This document shows positions 52,433 to 61,157 of a stretch of DNA of 64,000 bases, one piece after another. The notes under the pieces are model-generated. The model saw only the letters and a program-made list of their open reading frames with translations, did no database searches and was not told the DNA's origin. Numbering within the stretch: the first letter of the stretch is position 1; each line of letters opens with the position of its first letter. A program made the position numbers and the translations under genes. The stretch comes from Gammaproteobacteria bacterium (GTDB taxonomy: Bacteria; Pseudomonadota; Gammaproteobacteria; Coxiellales; Coxiellaceae). The stretch covers positions 1 to 64,000 of the forward strand of contig JAUIAD010000016.1 of the NCBI GenBank assembly GCA_030425685.1, written 5' to 3'.

Positions 52433-53506
52433 ATGGCAAATTTAAAAAATGATCGTTTTATCCGTGCGCTATTACGACAGCCCGTTGATAAAACGCCTGT
52501 GTGGATTATGCGCCAGGCTGGGCGTTATCTCCCTGAGTATCGTGAAATGCGCGCCAGCGTTCCTGATTTTGTGACATTTTGTAAAACACCCGAATTGGCT
52601 TGTGAAGCAACGTTGCAACCGCTTAGGCGTTTTGATTTAGATGCTGCGATTATTTTCAGTGATATTTTAACGGTAGTTGATGCTTTGGGTTTTGACTTGG
52701 AGTTTGTTTCAGGTAAAGGTCCTGTGGTGCATAATCCCGTCCGATGCAAAGCAGATGTTGCCGATTTGCCAATGACGGATTGTAATGATCATTTAAATTA
52801 TGTTTTTACCGCAGTCAATAAAACAGTAAAAGCGTTGGATGGAAAAGTGCCTTTAATTGGTTTTGCCGGTAGCCCTTGGACGGTTGCTTGTTATATGGTG
52901 GAAGGGGGCAGCAGTAAAACCTTTTTTACTATTCGTCAGATGATGTATGCGGAACCTGAGACGTTAAAACACCTGTTAAATGTGTTGGCACGGGTGACGA
53001 CCGCTTATTTAAATGAGCAAATCAAAGCAGGTGCCAGTGCCATTATGCTGTTTGATACTTGGGGTGGTGTATTGTCGCCAGCGTGTTACCAAGCTTTTTC
53101 ACTGCATTATATGCAACAAATTGCTGATGGCTTAATTCGTGAGCACGATGGCAAGAAAATCCCGTTGATCTTTTTTACTAAAATGGGTGGGCAGTGGTTA
53201 GAAACTATTGCTGATGCGGGTTGTGATGCTCTGGGTTTAGATTGGATGACTGATATTGCCTTGGCTAAAAAACGTGTCGGCCATAAAGTTGCGTTGCAAG
53301 GAAATATGGATCCAGCACTACTGCTAACCAATCCTGAGTGTGTGAAAAAAGCAGTAAATACCATTTTAAAAAGTTATGGTGGTACAACAGGGCATGTGTT
53401 TAACTTAGGGCATGGTATTGATAAAACAACACCGATTGATAATGTCAGTGCCATGGTAGATGCGGTGCATGATTTTGCTATCCATGAAAAAAATCAATTT
53501 GCGTAG
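52433..53506 (+). CDS. hemE: uroporphyrinogen decarboxylase
   Basis: A 357-residue enzyme that removes four acetate carboxyls from uroporphyrinogen III to give coproporphyrinogen III in haem synthesis. It shows the N-terminal [16 protein letters not shown] signature, the catalytic aspartate region [15 protein letters not shown] and the C-terminal FNLGHGI. The length is typical. An AGGAA site precedes the ATG. Together with hemB it shows that the organism makes its own haem. Confidence 0.96.
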   Translation: MANLKNDRFIRALLRQPVDKTPVWIMRQAGRYLPEYREMRASVPDFVTFCKTPELACEATLQPLRRFDLDAAIIFSDILTVVDALGFDLEFVSGKGPVVHNPVRCKADVADLPMTDCNDHLNYVFTAVNKTVKALDGKVPLIGFAGSPWTVACYMVEGGSSKTFFTIRQMMYAEPETLKHLLNVLARVTTAYLNEQIKAGASAIMLFDTWGGVLSPACYQAFSLHYMQQIADGLIREHDGKKIPLIFFTKMGGQWLETIADAGCDALGLDWMTDIALAKKRVGHKVALQGNMDPALLLTNPECVKKAVNTILKSYGGTTGHVFNLGHGIDKTTPIDNVSAMVDAVHDFAIHEKNQFA

Positions 53507-53532
53507 TAGCGTATATTTAAAGAGGAATTGCA

Positions 53533-54684
53533 ATGAGTGGAAAAGGTATTGTTATTATTGGTAGTGGTTTAGCAGGATATATGCTAGCAAAAGAATTTCG
53601 TAAGCTCGATACAGCGACGCCGTTAACCATTATTACTGCTAGTGATGGGCGTTTTTATTCTAAACCATTGTTGTCGACAGCTATGACGCAAAATAAAACG
53701 GCCGATGCATTGGCTATGAATGACGCTGCTGATATGCAAGCGCAATTAAATGCGCGTATTGAAACGCATGCAGTTGTTAGTTCGATTGATGCTGTTAAAC
53801 AAGAGGTTATTGTTGGTGATAAAGCGATACCTTATGAACGCTTGGTGTTTGCCTGTGGTGCTGAAACCATTAGTCCGCCTTTGATGGGCGATGCGGTTGG
53901 GGATGTTCGTTCTGTTAATGATTTGGAAGCCTATGCGGAGTTTCGCCAAACGCTTGCTGAAAAAAAACGCATTGCTATTTTGGGCAGTGGTTTAGTTGGT
54001 TGTGAGTTTTCAAATGATTTAATTAATGCGGGTTATGATGTTAATGTGATTGCTCCCGATCATTATCCTTTGGCAGCTTTAGTGCCTGAACGTGTTGGTC
54101 AGGTGTTGCAAGCAGCGTTAAAGGATAAAGGGGTTGCTTGGCATTTAGGGCAGTTGGCCACCGATGTAAACCGCGTTGATGCGCGTTATGCAGTGACCTT
54201 GGGCAATGGCGAAACGGTTGAAGCTGATTTGGTTTTATCAGCTATTGGTTTACGTCCTAGTTGTAATTTAGCAGAGTCTGCTGGTGTTGAAATTAATCGT
54301 GGTATTGTTGTTGATCGTTACTTGCGTACCAGCGTTCCCACAATCTATGCCTTGGGTGATTGTGCTGAAGTTGTCGGTCATGTAAAACAGTATGTTGCCC
54401 CTTTGCTGCAATGTTCACGCGCTTTGGCTAAAACACTCGCGCAGGCGGATGAGCCGGTTCATTATCCTAGCATGCCAGTGGCCATTAAAACGCCTGCTTG
54501 CCCGGTGGTAGTGTCACCCGTCCCAGCTGCGTTAGAGGGAGAGTGGCAATACGAAGGCGAGGGCGCTAATTTGCAGGCGCTATTTTATGATCAAGAAGGT
54601 CAGCTGCGTGGCTTTGCATTAGTGGGTGATAAGGTGCGTCAGCGGATGGCGTTAGCTAAGCAGTTGCCTGAGGTTTTTGCCTAG
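53533..54684 (+). CDS. rubredoxin-NAD(+) reductase
   Basis: A 383-residue FAD-dependent reductase. An N-terminal FAD loop (IIGSGLAGYMLAKE), a central NAD-binding loop (ILGSGLVGCEF) and the C-terminal FAD contact TIYALGDCAEV are present. Length and segments (RFYSKPLLSTA, VKTPACPVVVSP) match the Pseudomonas RubB group, which passes electrons from NADH to rubredoxin. No rubredoxin gene is adjacent. GAGGAA lies before the ATG. It follows hemE by 26 bases and is probably co-transcribed. Confidence 0.88.
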   Translation: MSGKGIVIIGSGLAGYMLAKEFRKLDTATPLTIITASDGRFYSKPLLSTAMTQNKTADALAMNDAADMQAQLNARIETHAVVSSIDAVKQEVIVGDKAIPYERLVFACGAETISPPLMGDAVGDVRSVNDLEAYAEFRQTLAEKKRIAILGSGLVGCEFSNDLINAGYDVNVIAPDHYPLAALVPERVGQVLQAALKDKGVAWHLGQLATDVNRVDARYAVTLGNGETVEADLVLSAIGLRPSCNLAESAGVEINRGIVVDRYLRTSVPTIYALGDCAEVVGHVKQYVAPLLQCSRALAKTLAQADEPVHYPSMPVAIKTPACPVVVSPVPAALEGEWQYEGEGANLQALFYDQEGQLRGFALVGDKVRQRMALAKQLPEVFA

Positions 54685-54698
54685 TTTATAGTGTTAGT

Positions 54699-55289
54699 AT
54701 GACTATTTATAATATTGCAATGACGCTAATTTTGGTGATGGACCCCTTGGGTAATGTCCCGGTCTTTTTGGCGGTGTTAAAAAAATTCGATCCTAAAACA
54801 CAGACGCGCATTATTTTACGCGAGTGTTTTATTGCCTTTTTAGTGCTAACGATTTTTTTATTTTTTGGTCGTTATATTTTGCATGGCTTAGATATTTCGA
54901 CCGCGGCGCTTAGTATCTCGGGTGGCATTATTTTATTTATTATTGCTATTCGTATGATATTTCCACCAGATCGTTCTACCTCGGGTGAAGATCAATTTGA
55001 AGAGCCGCTGATTGTTCCTTTGGCTATTCCATTAACGGCGGGCCCTTCCGCATTGGCTACTGTCGTATTGTTGTCGACGAAGGCGCCAGAGCATCTTATG
55101 TTACTGTTTACCGCTTTAGTGATTACCTGTGTGGTTTTTACTATTTTAATGTTAAGTTCTCGTTATTTGATGAAGCTACTGGGCAAGCGTGGTTTGGTTG
55201 CTATTGAGCGTCTAATGGGAATGATTTTGACGACGATTTCGGTGCAGATGTTTTTGACGGGTATTGTTCATTACATCCGGGGGGGATAA
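54699..55289 (+). CDS. MarC-family integral membrane protein
   Basis: A 196-residue protein with six membrane segments. It has the family N-terminus with VMDPLGNVPVFLAV and the second-half match PLAIPLTAGPSALATVV. Similar in size to E. coli YhgN/YchE. The family was once linked to multiple antibiotic resistance, but that has not held; the role is unknown. It follows the rubredoxin reductase after 14 bases. Confidence 0.88.
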   Translation: MTIYNIAMTLILVMDPLGNVPVFLAVLKKFDPKTQTRIILRECFIAFLVLTIFLFFGRYILHGLDISTAALSISGGIILFIIAIRMIFPPDRSTSGEDQFEEPLIVPLAIPLTAGPSALATVVLLSTKAPEHLMLLFTALVITCVVFTILMLSSRYLMKLLGKRGLVAIERLMGMILTTISVQMFLTGIVHYIRGG

Positions 55290-55449
55290 TTTTGATTTTA
55301 TGCTCTTTACGTTCTTTGCGCCCCCTTAGTGCCTTTGTGTTAGACAAATCATACCTCCCCCCAATACTTTTTTTTAGTGCATTGTCTCCTTTTTAATAAA
55401 TCATTAATTTTAAAATGGTATATTTTTAAAAAAAATTACGGAGATAATA

Positions 55450-58044
55450 ATGCGCGAGCACGACCATTTAGTTAAGCTTTTGTTAATAGGTGATTCCCAA
55501 GTAGGTAAGGCAGAAATTCTTAGTCGCTATGCTGATGATGCCTATATGGAACACTTTATTTCTACTATCGGCATTGACTTTAAGCTTAAGATATTAGAGC
55601 TCGGCGATAAGAGGATTAAGTTGCAAGTTTGGGATACCAGTGGGCAAGAGCGCTTTCGCACTATGACCGCGGCTTATTATCGCGGCGCGATGGGAATTGT
55701 TTTAGTTTATGATATTACTGACGCATCTAGCTTTGAAAATATTCTTAAATGGCTTGATGACATACAACAGCAAGCTGATGATAATGTTAAATTAGTATTG
55801 GTGGGTAATCGCTGTGCAAGCGAAGAGAAGCGAGAGGTTGCAACGGATCGGGCGCAAGCGTTAGCAGATGAATATGATATGCCTTTCTACGAAGTGGATG
55901 CTGAAGAGGATATTAATATTGGCCAAGCTTTTGAAACTTTAACAAAACAAGTTCTAGGCATGGAGGATTGTGTAAAGTCAGCAAGCACAATGAATGAGCG
56001 TGCAGCCCATATTATGGAATTTTTGGAGCGTTCGTGTGGATTTAATGCGGAAGTTGCTGGGTTAGTTGCAGAGTATGATGTGGGGCGCAGTGTGTATGCA
56101 TTGAAGCTAAGGCGTAGGATGGAAAGCTTGGAGCTCTATTTTATTGAGACCAAGGAGATGCGTTTTCTATCGTCGATATTAAAGCTCCATAGCGATAACC
56201 CCAAAGTGTTTTGCCACGATAATGATAAGAAGAGGTTTCAGTATTACAATGAGTTGGTAGCTGTTTATGAGGGTAGGATGGTAGCAGAGATGCTACCTTT
56301 TAATAAAAACGTATTAGGTGTGGTTGCCGGATATTTAGATCAGGGGCAATGGTTGTTTTGGGTGGCGTTGCACCGTTTAGAGCTTTACGCGCAACATGGT
56401 GATTCTGTCAGTGAAGTAGAGCTATTAAGTAGGATAGCGGGCAGGCTTAAAGAGAATAAAGAGAATAAAGAGAATAAAGAGAATAAAGAGAGTAAAGAGA
56501 ATAAAGAGAACAAAGAGAATAAAGAGAATAAAGAGGGTGTTCTTTTAAATGAGACAGAAGAAAGCTATTTGCGAGAGAAACAGTCTCATTGGAAAAAATA
56601 TGGTTTGATTTATTCTGCTATACATGAGCTAAATCGCCTGAGGGGAAATGGTGCGTTAATTGCCGCAGTGGAAAAACAGCTTCATACCCATTCTAATGGC
56701 GTGATGAAAAAAGTTGGCCGTTTTGCTCGTACCGGTCGGGGAAGTCTTAAGGGTGAAATTAAAGAATTTGGTGTTACGGCCTTTCGTAATCCGACGTTAG
56801 CAGCATATCAATATATAAAAAATCATAGCGCATTTGGTAAGGGTAGTCGTGCTTGGAAATTATTTATTGTTTTATTATCTCAACCAAAGCTTGAGCATGC
56901 GCAAGGTTTGGTAAGAGTATTTTTCGAGGAATTATTCTCTTGGAAATCAGCTGCGCCTCTTCCACCCAGTATGATGCTTTCCCGCTGTCGTGAGGGTTTG
57001 GTAGTGCCAACTAATTTGCAAGATCAAAACCGTATGCAGGCTGTGTTGGGGCAGCTTGAAGAAAAGCTTGATCTTATTCCAGGTCAGAGCCTTTCACATG
57101 GGGATTGCTTTTTTGATGCTATTGATCAGTGTTTAAATGAGAAAGGTATTGTTTATAGAAATAATAATCATATAGGTGCTAAGGCGCTACGCTTGTTATG
57201 CCAAACATATGCAATGATGATGCAATCCTTTGAAGCCGGTGCTAAGTCGTGGGTGCAAAAAGAGGTTGAAGATGATAAGGGTGATTTTGCTTGTTATGTT
57301 AGAGATGTGGGCAAGACTTATGAGGAAATTCAAAACGATCGCCAGTTAGCTAAAAATGAACCTCAGTGGACTGATCGTGACGAGGCCATTTGGGGGCGGT
57401 TGCATATTGAAGGCAGAATTATTTTGCTGCATGTGCCCGAGGTCAAGGCGATTCATGTTGTTGAGTTTCAAAAAGTAAATGATCAACTTGTTGAGCAGCA
57501 TGTGTTGCTTTATCGTTACGTTAACAGTGTAGGTAAAAAAGAATTTAAAATTAATGTTGTTAATCCCAGCGACCCAAGGTTGCAAGATGATGCAACGATC
57601 CATTTAGCGGGGTCGCGGTTACATTTTGTGCCGTTGTTAAAGCAGCCAGCTGTAGTGCAAGAGATGGTAGGCAGTGATGAAAAATTCCCTGACGCTGAGC
57701 AAAAGTGCGGACCAAAAAATGGGGCTGATGAGAAACCGAGTGTTGGTGTCAGCAAGCCTCAGGCTCAAGCTGCTTCTGGCCAACTTGGTGGGATTGATCA
57801 CAAGGATAATATGCCAAATGATTTGCCGCTGGATGAGCAAGATGCAGGTGATAGTGGGGCCGCGTTGTCTGATGCTTTAGCTGCACCTAATGCCGATGGT
57901 AGTGCTCAAGTGCTTGCAACACAATCTATCTTTACAGATATTTTGCAAAGTCATGATGGTAATGGAAACGTTGCTGAGGTGGCCGAAGGCTTGGCAAGTG
58001 TTGATGATGATGGGGTTGAGATGACAGCTATTTCACCACGATAG
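55450..58044 (+). CDS. Rab-like GTPase domain fused to OTU-like cysteine protease domain
   Basis: An 864-residue protein. Residues 1-170 closely follow eukaryotic Rab8/Sec4-type GTPases: HFISTIGIDFK switch 1 (T39), WDTSGQERFRT switch 2 (Q66), AYYRGAMGI. Its nucleotide motifs are altered: GDSQVGKA (A21 where T/S binds magnesium), NRCA (120-123) for NKxD, and VDAE for TSAK. Residues 175-330 are helical and unknown. A KEN-type tandem repeat spans residues 334-363. Residues about 540-735 look like an OTU deubiquitinase: GDCFFDAI (C553), IWGRLHIEGRI (near 647) and final LHFVPL (H725). The tail is acidic. There are no prenylation cysteines. A clear ribosome site (CGGAGA) precedes ATG 55450. A secreted host effector is inferred. 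Confidence 0.85.
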   Translation: MREHDHLVKLLLIGDSQVGKAEILSRYADDAYMEHFISTIGIDFKLKILELGDKRIKLQVWDTSGQERFRTMTAAYYRGAMGIVLVYDITDASSFENILKWLDDIQQQADDNVKLVLVGNRCASEEKREVATDRAQALADEYDMPFYEVDAEEDINIGQAFETLTKQVLGMEDCVKSASTMNERAAHIMEFLERSCGFNAEVAGLVAEYDVGRSVYALKLRRRMESLELYFIETKEMRFLSSILKLHSDNPKVFCHDNDKKRFQYYNELVAVYEGRMVAEMLPFNKNVLGVVAGYLDQGQWLFWVALHRLELYAQHGDSVSEVELLSRIAGRLKENKENKENKENKESKENKENKENKENKEGVLLNETEESYLREKQSHWKKYGLIYSAIHELNRLRGNGALIAAVEKQLHTHSNGVMKKVGRFARTGRGSLKGEIKEFGVTAFRNPTLAAYQYIKNHSAFGKGSRAWKLFIVLLSQPKLEHAQGLVRVFFEELFSWKSAAPLPPSMMLSRCREGLVVPTNLQDQNRMQAVLGQLEEKLDLIPGQSLSHGDCFFDAIDQCLNEKGIVYRNNNHIGAKALRLLCQTYAMMMQSFEAGAKSWVQKEVEDDKGDFACYVRDVGKTYEEIQNDRQLAKNEPQWTDRDEAIWGRLHIEGRIILLHVPEVKAIHVVEFQKVNDQLVEQHVLLYRYVNSVGKKEFKINVVNPSDPRLQDDATIHLAGSRLHFVPLLKQPAVVQEMVGSDEKFPDAEQKCGPKNGADEKPSVGVSKPQAQAASGQLGGIDHKDNMPNDLPLDEQDAGDSGAALSDALAAPNADGSAQVLATQSIFTDILQSHDGNGNVAEVAEGLASVDDDGVEMTAISPR
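56449..56538 (+). repeat. 9-bp tandem repeat (AAAGAGAAT) in coding sequence
   Basis: Ten in-frame units of nine bases encode K-E-N repeats (one KES, last KEG). It lies between the helical middle region and the part leading to the OTU-like domain, and acts as a charged linker. Such short tandem arrays change length easily without shifting frame. Confidence 0.85.
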
Positions 58045-58056
58045 AAAAGGCGGGGT

Positions 58057-58866
58057 CTATGTGTTTAGATCCAGTGCTAGGCAGCGAGTGGCACCGCCTG
58101 CCTTCATAAACTCATTGACGGGTTGGATTATAACGTCATAGTTTAGTGAGCATAGCTTTTCTTTTAACGTGTTGGTGAGATTATTGAGAATCAGCAGCGG
58201 TTTTTCGTTTTCGATAAGTATTGCATTACAGGCAAAGTACTGTGCGTCTTCCTCGCTAACAGTAATGCGTTTTTCTGCTGGTATGGTGGCTTCAATAGTT
58301 TTTTGTGCTTCTTTGGAGAAGGCGGGTGGGTAATACATCACATGACCATTAAGTAAGGGGCAAAAACAGGTGTCTAAATGGTAAAAGCGCTCGTCGATCA
58401 GTTCTAGGGTAATAACCTTATTATCAAAATGTTTTTCTAAATACTCTTTGGCGGCTTTATCGCTACGAAACCCATGCCCAAGCCATAATGTTTTTTCATG
58501 CGGTTGCAGCAAGGCATCACCGCCACCTTCAAAAAAGATCCCTTGTGGTAATTCAATAATGTCATAAGCATGATATTGGAACCATTTTTTGTAATAAGGT
58601 TCTTCTTTACGACGTTGAGGGTGGAGAAAGTGGGAGAGCAAGCATTTCTCTCCTTGGGCAAATCCTGCGTTAGCCGTGAAAATGATGTCGGGCAGGTTTT
58701 CTACCGGGTCTGCTAGCAGCACATTGCTATGTTGTTTGATGGTATTATACAAGCCTTCCCACTGCGCCTTAACACGCTCAGCTTTGGCGCGGCCAAGGTT
58801 GCCCTTCATCCAGGGGTTAATCACATAGTGAATACCGAAGTAATCAGGTCTGCACATTAAAAACAT
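58057..58866 (-). CDS. amidinotransferase / dimethylargininase-like hydrolase
   Basis: A 269-residue protein of the guanidino-group-modifying superfamily. It has CRPDYFGIHYVINPWM at the N-terminus, FTANAGF, FEGGGD with the substrate aspartate, the histidine segment FYHLDTCFCPL and the C-terminal catalytic cysteine in GGATRC (C262). Relatives hydrolyse dimethylarginine, arginine or citrulline-like substrates; which one applies here is not decided. It follows the ankyrin gene by five bases, and its end is 12 bases from the end of the Rab-OTU gene on the opposite strand. Confidence 0.84.
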   Translation of the reverse strand: MFLMCRPDYFGIHYVINPWMKGNLGRAKAERVKAQWEGLYNTIKQHSNVLLADPVENLPDIIFTANAGFAQGEKCLLSHFLHPQRRKEEPYYKKWFQYHAYDIIELPQGIFFEGGGDALLQPHEKTLWLGHGFRSDKAAKEYLEKHFDNKVITLELIDERFYHLDTCFCPLLNGHVMYYPPAFSKEAQKTIEATIPAEKRITVSEEDAQYFACNAILIENEKPLLILNNLTNTLKEKLCSLNYDVIIQPVNEFMKAGGATRCLALDLNT

Positions 58867-58871
58867 AGGCG

Positions 58872-59201
58872 TTAATATAAGCTTATCAAGTTAGTACTGA
58901 GGCTGGTCAAAATATCTTTAACCGCTTCGTGTTTAAGTTGTGTAGCAATATGGATGGGTTGCAAACCATCGTTCGTTGTTGCATGAATATTGGCACCTGC
59001 TTTAACCAGCGGAAAAATAACGTCCATGGCATTATACACGGCGGCAAAGTGCAGTGGCCGAATCATGCAGCGGTCTTCAAAGTAATTTGGGTTTGCGCCA
59101 TCGGCAAGTAGTTTCTCTACTTTTTCGCCGTCGTTGACCATAACCGCATCTAATAGTGCAGAATCTTGCTCATTTTCTCTAGCAGTATCCGCTGCGCTCA
59201 T
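58872..59201 (-). CDS. small ankyrin-repeat protein
   Basis: A 109-residue protein made of about three ankyrin repeats: a diverged first (LLDAVMVNDGEKVEKLLADGANPN), a second (RPLHFAAVYNAMDVIFPLVKAGANI) and a third (QPIHIATQLKHEAVKDIL). Ankyrin repeats bind other proteins. There is no signal peptide. Because it is only five bases from the amidinotransferase-like gene, a joint role such as control or delivery of that enzyme is possible. Confidence 0.88.
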   Translation of the reverse strand: MSAADTARENEQDSALLDAVMVNDGEKVEKLLADGANPNYFEDRCMIRPLHFAAVYNAMDVIFPLVKAGANIHATTNDGLQPIHIATQLKHEAVKDILTSLSTNLISLY

Positions 59202-59307
59202 TTTTTTCTCCTTAATGTTGAGTGCTAGCAGTTAATGCCAGTAGTATATCAGACCCCCTCAAGGAAAATAACCCTAGGGGTTAATCAATAGAAATTTCCA
59301 GTTACCT

Positions 59308-60162
59308 CTATCCTAATTCAAACGTCGTTATTGCAAAAATACGATCCATCTCAATTTGTGGTGAACCATTGCGATACATGCGAGCACAGGCAAAATCTGA
59401 TTTCGTTATAAACGGGTCAATCATAGCGAGCGCGCTTTTATTTGATTCAGGAACGTCAATATAAACGGTTTCCCCGTTAGCGTGGTGTAAAGCGGCTTGT
59501 AATAAATTGCTAGCGATAGAGGTGGAGTCTGCAAATAGTGGCCCAATTTTAAAACCAGAAAAACATTTTCGCATCACAACATATCCTTCGATTTCGTTAT
59601 CTTGCTCATAACTAAAGGCAATGGCGTGTGGTGATTTTATCCAGGCATGCAAAAATGCAATGCGCGCAGCAGGGAAGCAGAAGCGATCATAGTCGCAAAT
59701 ATCGCGTAATTGCGCATCGGATTGGATTTTAAGAATCTTTTCATTAGCTTCGTGTGAGCTGACAATTTTTGAGGAAAGCGCATGTCGCCGGCTAACAAAG
59801 GCACGCTCAAAGCCTATTTTTTGGTACATTTTTTCATTTTCTAAAACGCCATCTAAGCCAACGCAGCGATCGCCAGCGTAGCGAAGCCGTGCTTCTGTAA
59901 TTTGTAAGCCATAACCCTTACCGCGATAGGGTTCTTCGACAATATAAAAACCAAAGAAAGCAAAGTTTTCATCATAGCGTACGGCAGAGGCGCAGCCGAT
60001 AATCTTATCATCTAATCGCCCAAGGAAAAAACCGTGCGGGTCAGCCGTTAGAAAAGTATTGACATCATCGACGCCAGGGTTCCAGCCTTCATTTTTGGCT
60101 TGTTCAATAAGATAAGGCAGTGCATTGTTATCACGATGGGTTACTTCAATGATGTCGGTCAT
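59308..60162 (-). CDS. GNAT-family acetyltransferase with second GNAT-like domain
   Basis: A 284-residue protein. The N-terminal half is a GNAT domain with the acetyl-CoA loop RGKGYG (about residue 80) and IGFERAF; the C-terminal half (about 150-280) follows the plan of a second, partial GNAT domain with IEGYVVMRK and IGPLFAD. Substrate unknown. Its start overlaps the stop of the upstream deacetylase-like gene by four bases (ATGA), so the two are translated together and probably act on the same small molecule or polymer. Confidence 0.85.
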   Translation of the reverse strand: MTDIIEVTHRDNNALPYLIEQAKNEGWNPGVDDVNTFLTADPHGFFLGRLDDKIIGCASAVRYDENFAFFGFYIVEEPYRGKGYGLQITEARLRYAGDRCVGLDGVLENEKMYQKIGFERAFVSRRHALSSKIVSSHEANEKILKIQSDAQLRDICDYDRFCFPAARIAFLHAWIKSPHAIAFSYEQDNEIEGYVVMRKCFSGFKIGPLFADSTSIASNLLQAALHHANGETVYIDVPESNKSALAMIDPFITKSDFACARMYRNGSPQIEMDRIFAITTFELG

Positions 60163-61082
60163 GTCTTCTCTCCTGGACGATAGTTATTATACCAATGCTC
60201 AGCGATATCGGCGCGCGTGCAAATCCATAGATTGGGTTTATCAGTAATCATTTGTAAAAATAATTTTAAAGCTTGCGTTCGGCTGGGTCTGCCGGATAGG
60301 CGTTCGTGTAAACCAATGGTAAGCAGTTGTGGCCGTGTTTTACCTTCTGCATATTGAAAATTAAAAGCGGATAAGAGTTCTTCATAAAATTGCTTGCTGG
60401 CGGTAAATCCAGGCGTGGTAGCGAAGCGAAAATCATTGGTGACTAAGTTATAAGGGATTACAAGTTGGGGTTGTTTTTTTGTCGTGCTCCAGTAGGGTAA
60501 ATCATCGGCATAACTATCACTGTGGTAACGTAAATTAAAGTCTCGGTACAGTTCAGTCGTATTTTTACTTTTGCGGCCAGTATAAAAACCGCTAACCGAC
60601 TTACCGGTTTCTCTTTGTATGATATCGATTGTATTTTGGATATGTTGGCGCTCTATGTCTTTGGTAAGATTTTTATAATGAATCCAGCGATAGCCGTGAC
60701 CAGCTACTTCGTGTGGGCTATTTTTAAGGTATTGGCAGTAGGCTGGGTTATGTTCTAAAGCACGGCCGCAGGCAAAGACTGTAGTAGGTATTTTGTGATG
60801 ATCAAATAAGCGATGCAAGCGCCAAATACCACAGCGGCTGCCATATTCAAAAGTAGATTCTACCGATAGGTTTCTATGACCCGGGGTTGGTATGGTTCCA
60901 GGGATATCTGTTAAATAGGATTCGCTTTCATTATCTTGTTCTGCGAAAGAGAGCTCAGCACCACTTTCATAATTAATGACAAAGTTAATAGCAAGTTGTG
61001 CGTTATTAGGCCAGCTAAAATCAGCGCCTTGCTGTCCGTAACCGATAAAATCTCGTATATCGTTTGTCATTTTTGCGGCCAT
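60159..61082 (-). CDS. PuuE-like polysaccharide deacetylase / allantoinase family protein
   Basis: A 307-residue NodB-type hydrolase close to the PuuE (cofactor-independent allantoinase) group: RDFIGYGQ at the start, VINYESGAE, ESTFEYGSRCGIWRLHRLF, the EVAGHGYRWIHY segment and a late IGLHERLSGRPSR. Allantoinase is one candidate; other small-amide hydrolysis is equally possible since no purine-breakdown genes are near. The ribosome site is weak; the ATG at 61070 is an alternative. Coupled to the GNAT gene. Confidence 0.83.
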   Translation of the reverse strand: MAAKMTNDIRDFIGYGQQGADFSWPNNAQLAINFVINYESGAELSFAEQDNESESYLTDIPGTIPTPGHRNLSVESTFEYGSRCGIWRLHRLFDHHKIPTTVFACGRALEHNPAYCQYLKNSPHEVAGHGYRWIHYKNLTKDIERQHIQNTIDIIQRETGKSVSGFYTGRKSKNTTELYRDFNLRYHSDSYADDLPYWSTTKKQPQLVIPYNLVTNDFRFATTPGFTASKQFYEELLSAFNFQYAEGKTRPQLLTIGLHERLSGRPSRTQALKLFLQMITDKPNLWICTRADIAEHWYNNYRPGEKT

Positions 61083-61157
61083 TATTAAGTTTGTCTTTCT
61101 ATCTTAACCCGAGTATTACCTCGAGTGAAAATATAAAATGCTGAAAAAAACCTTGTA

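Noticed and set aside
56449-56538. Regular short repeats that might be taken for CRISPR
   Set aside because: Units are nine bases with no spacers and lie in frame in a coding gene. No cas gene is in the window.
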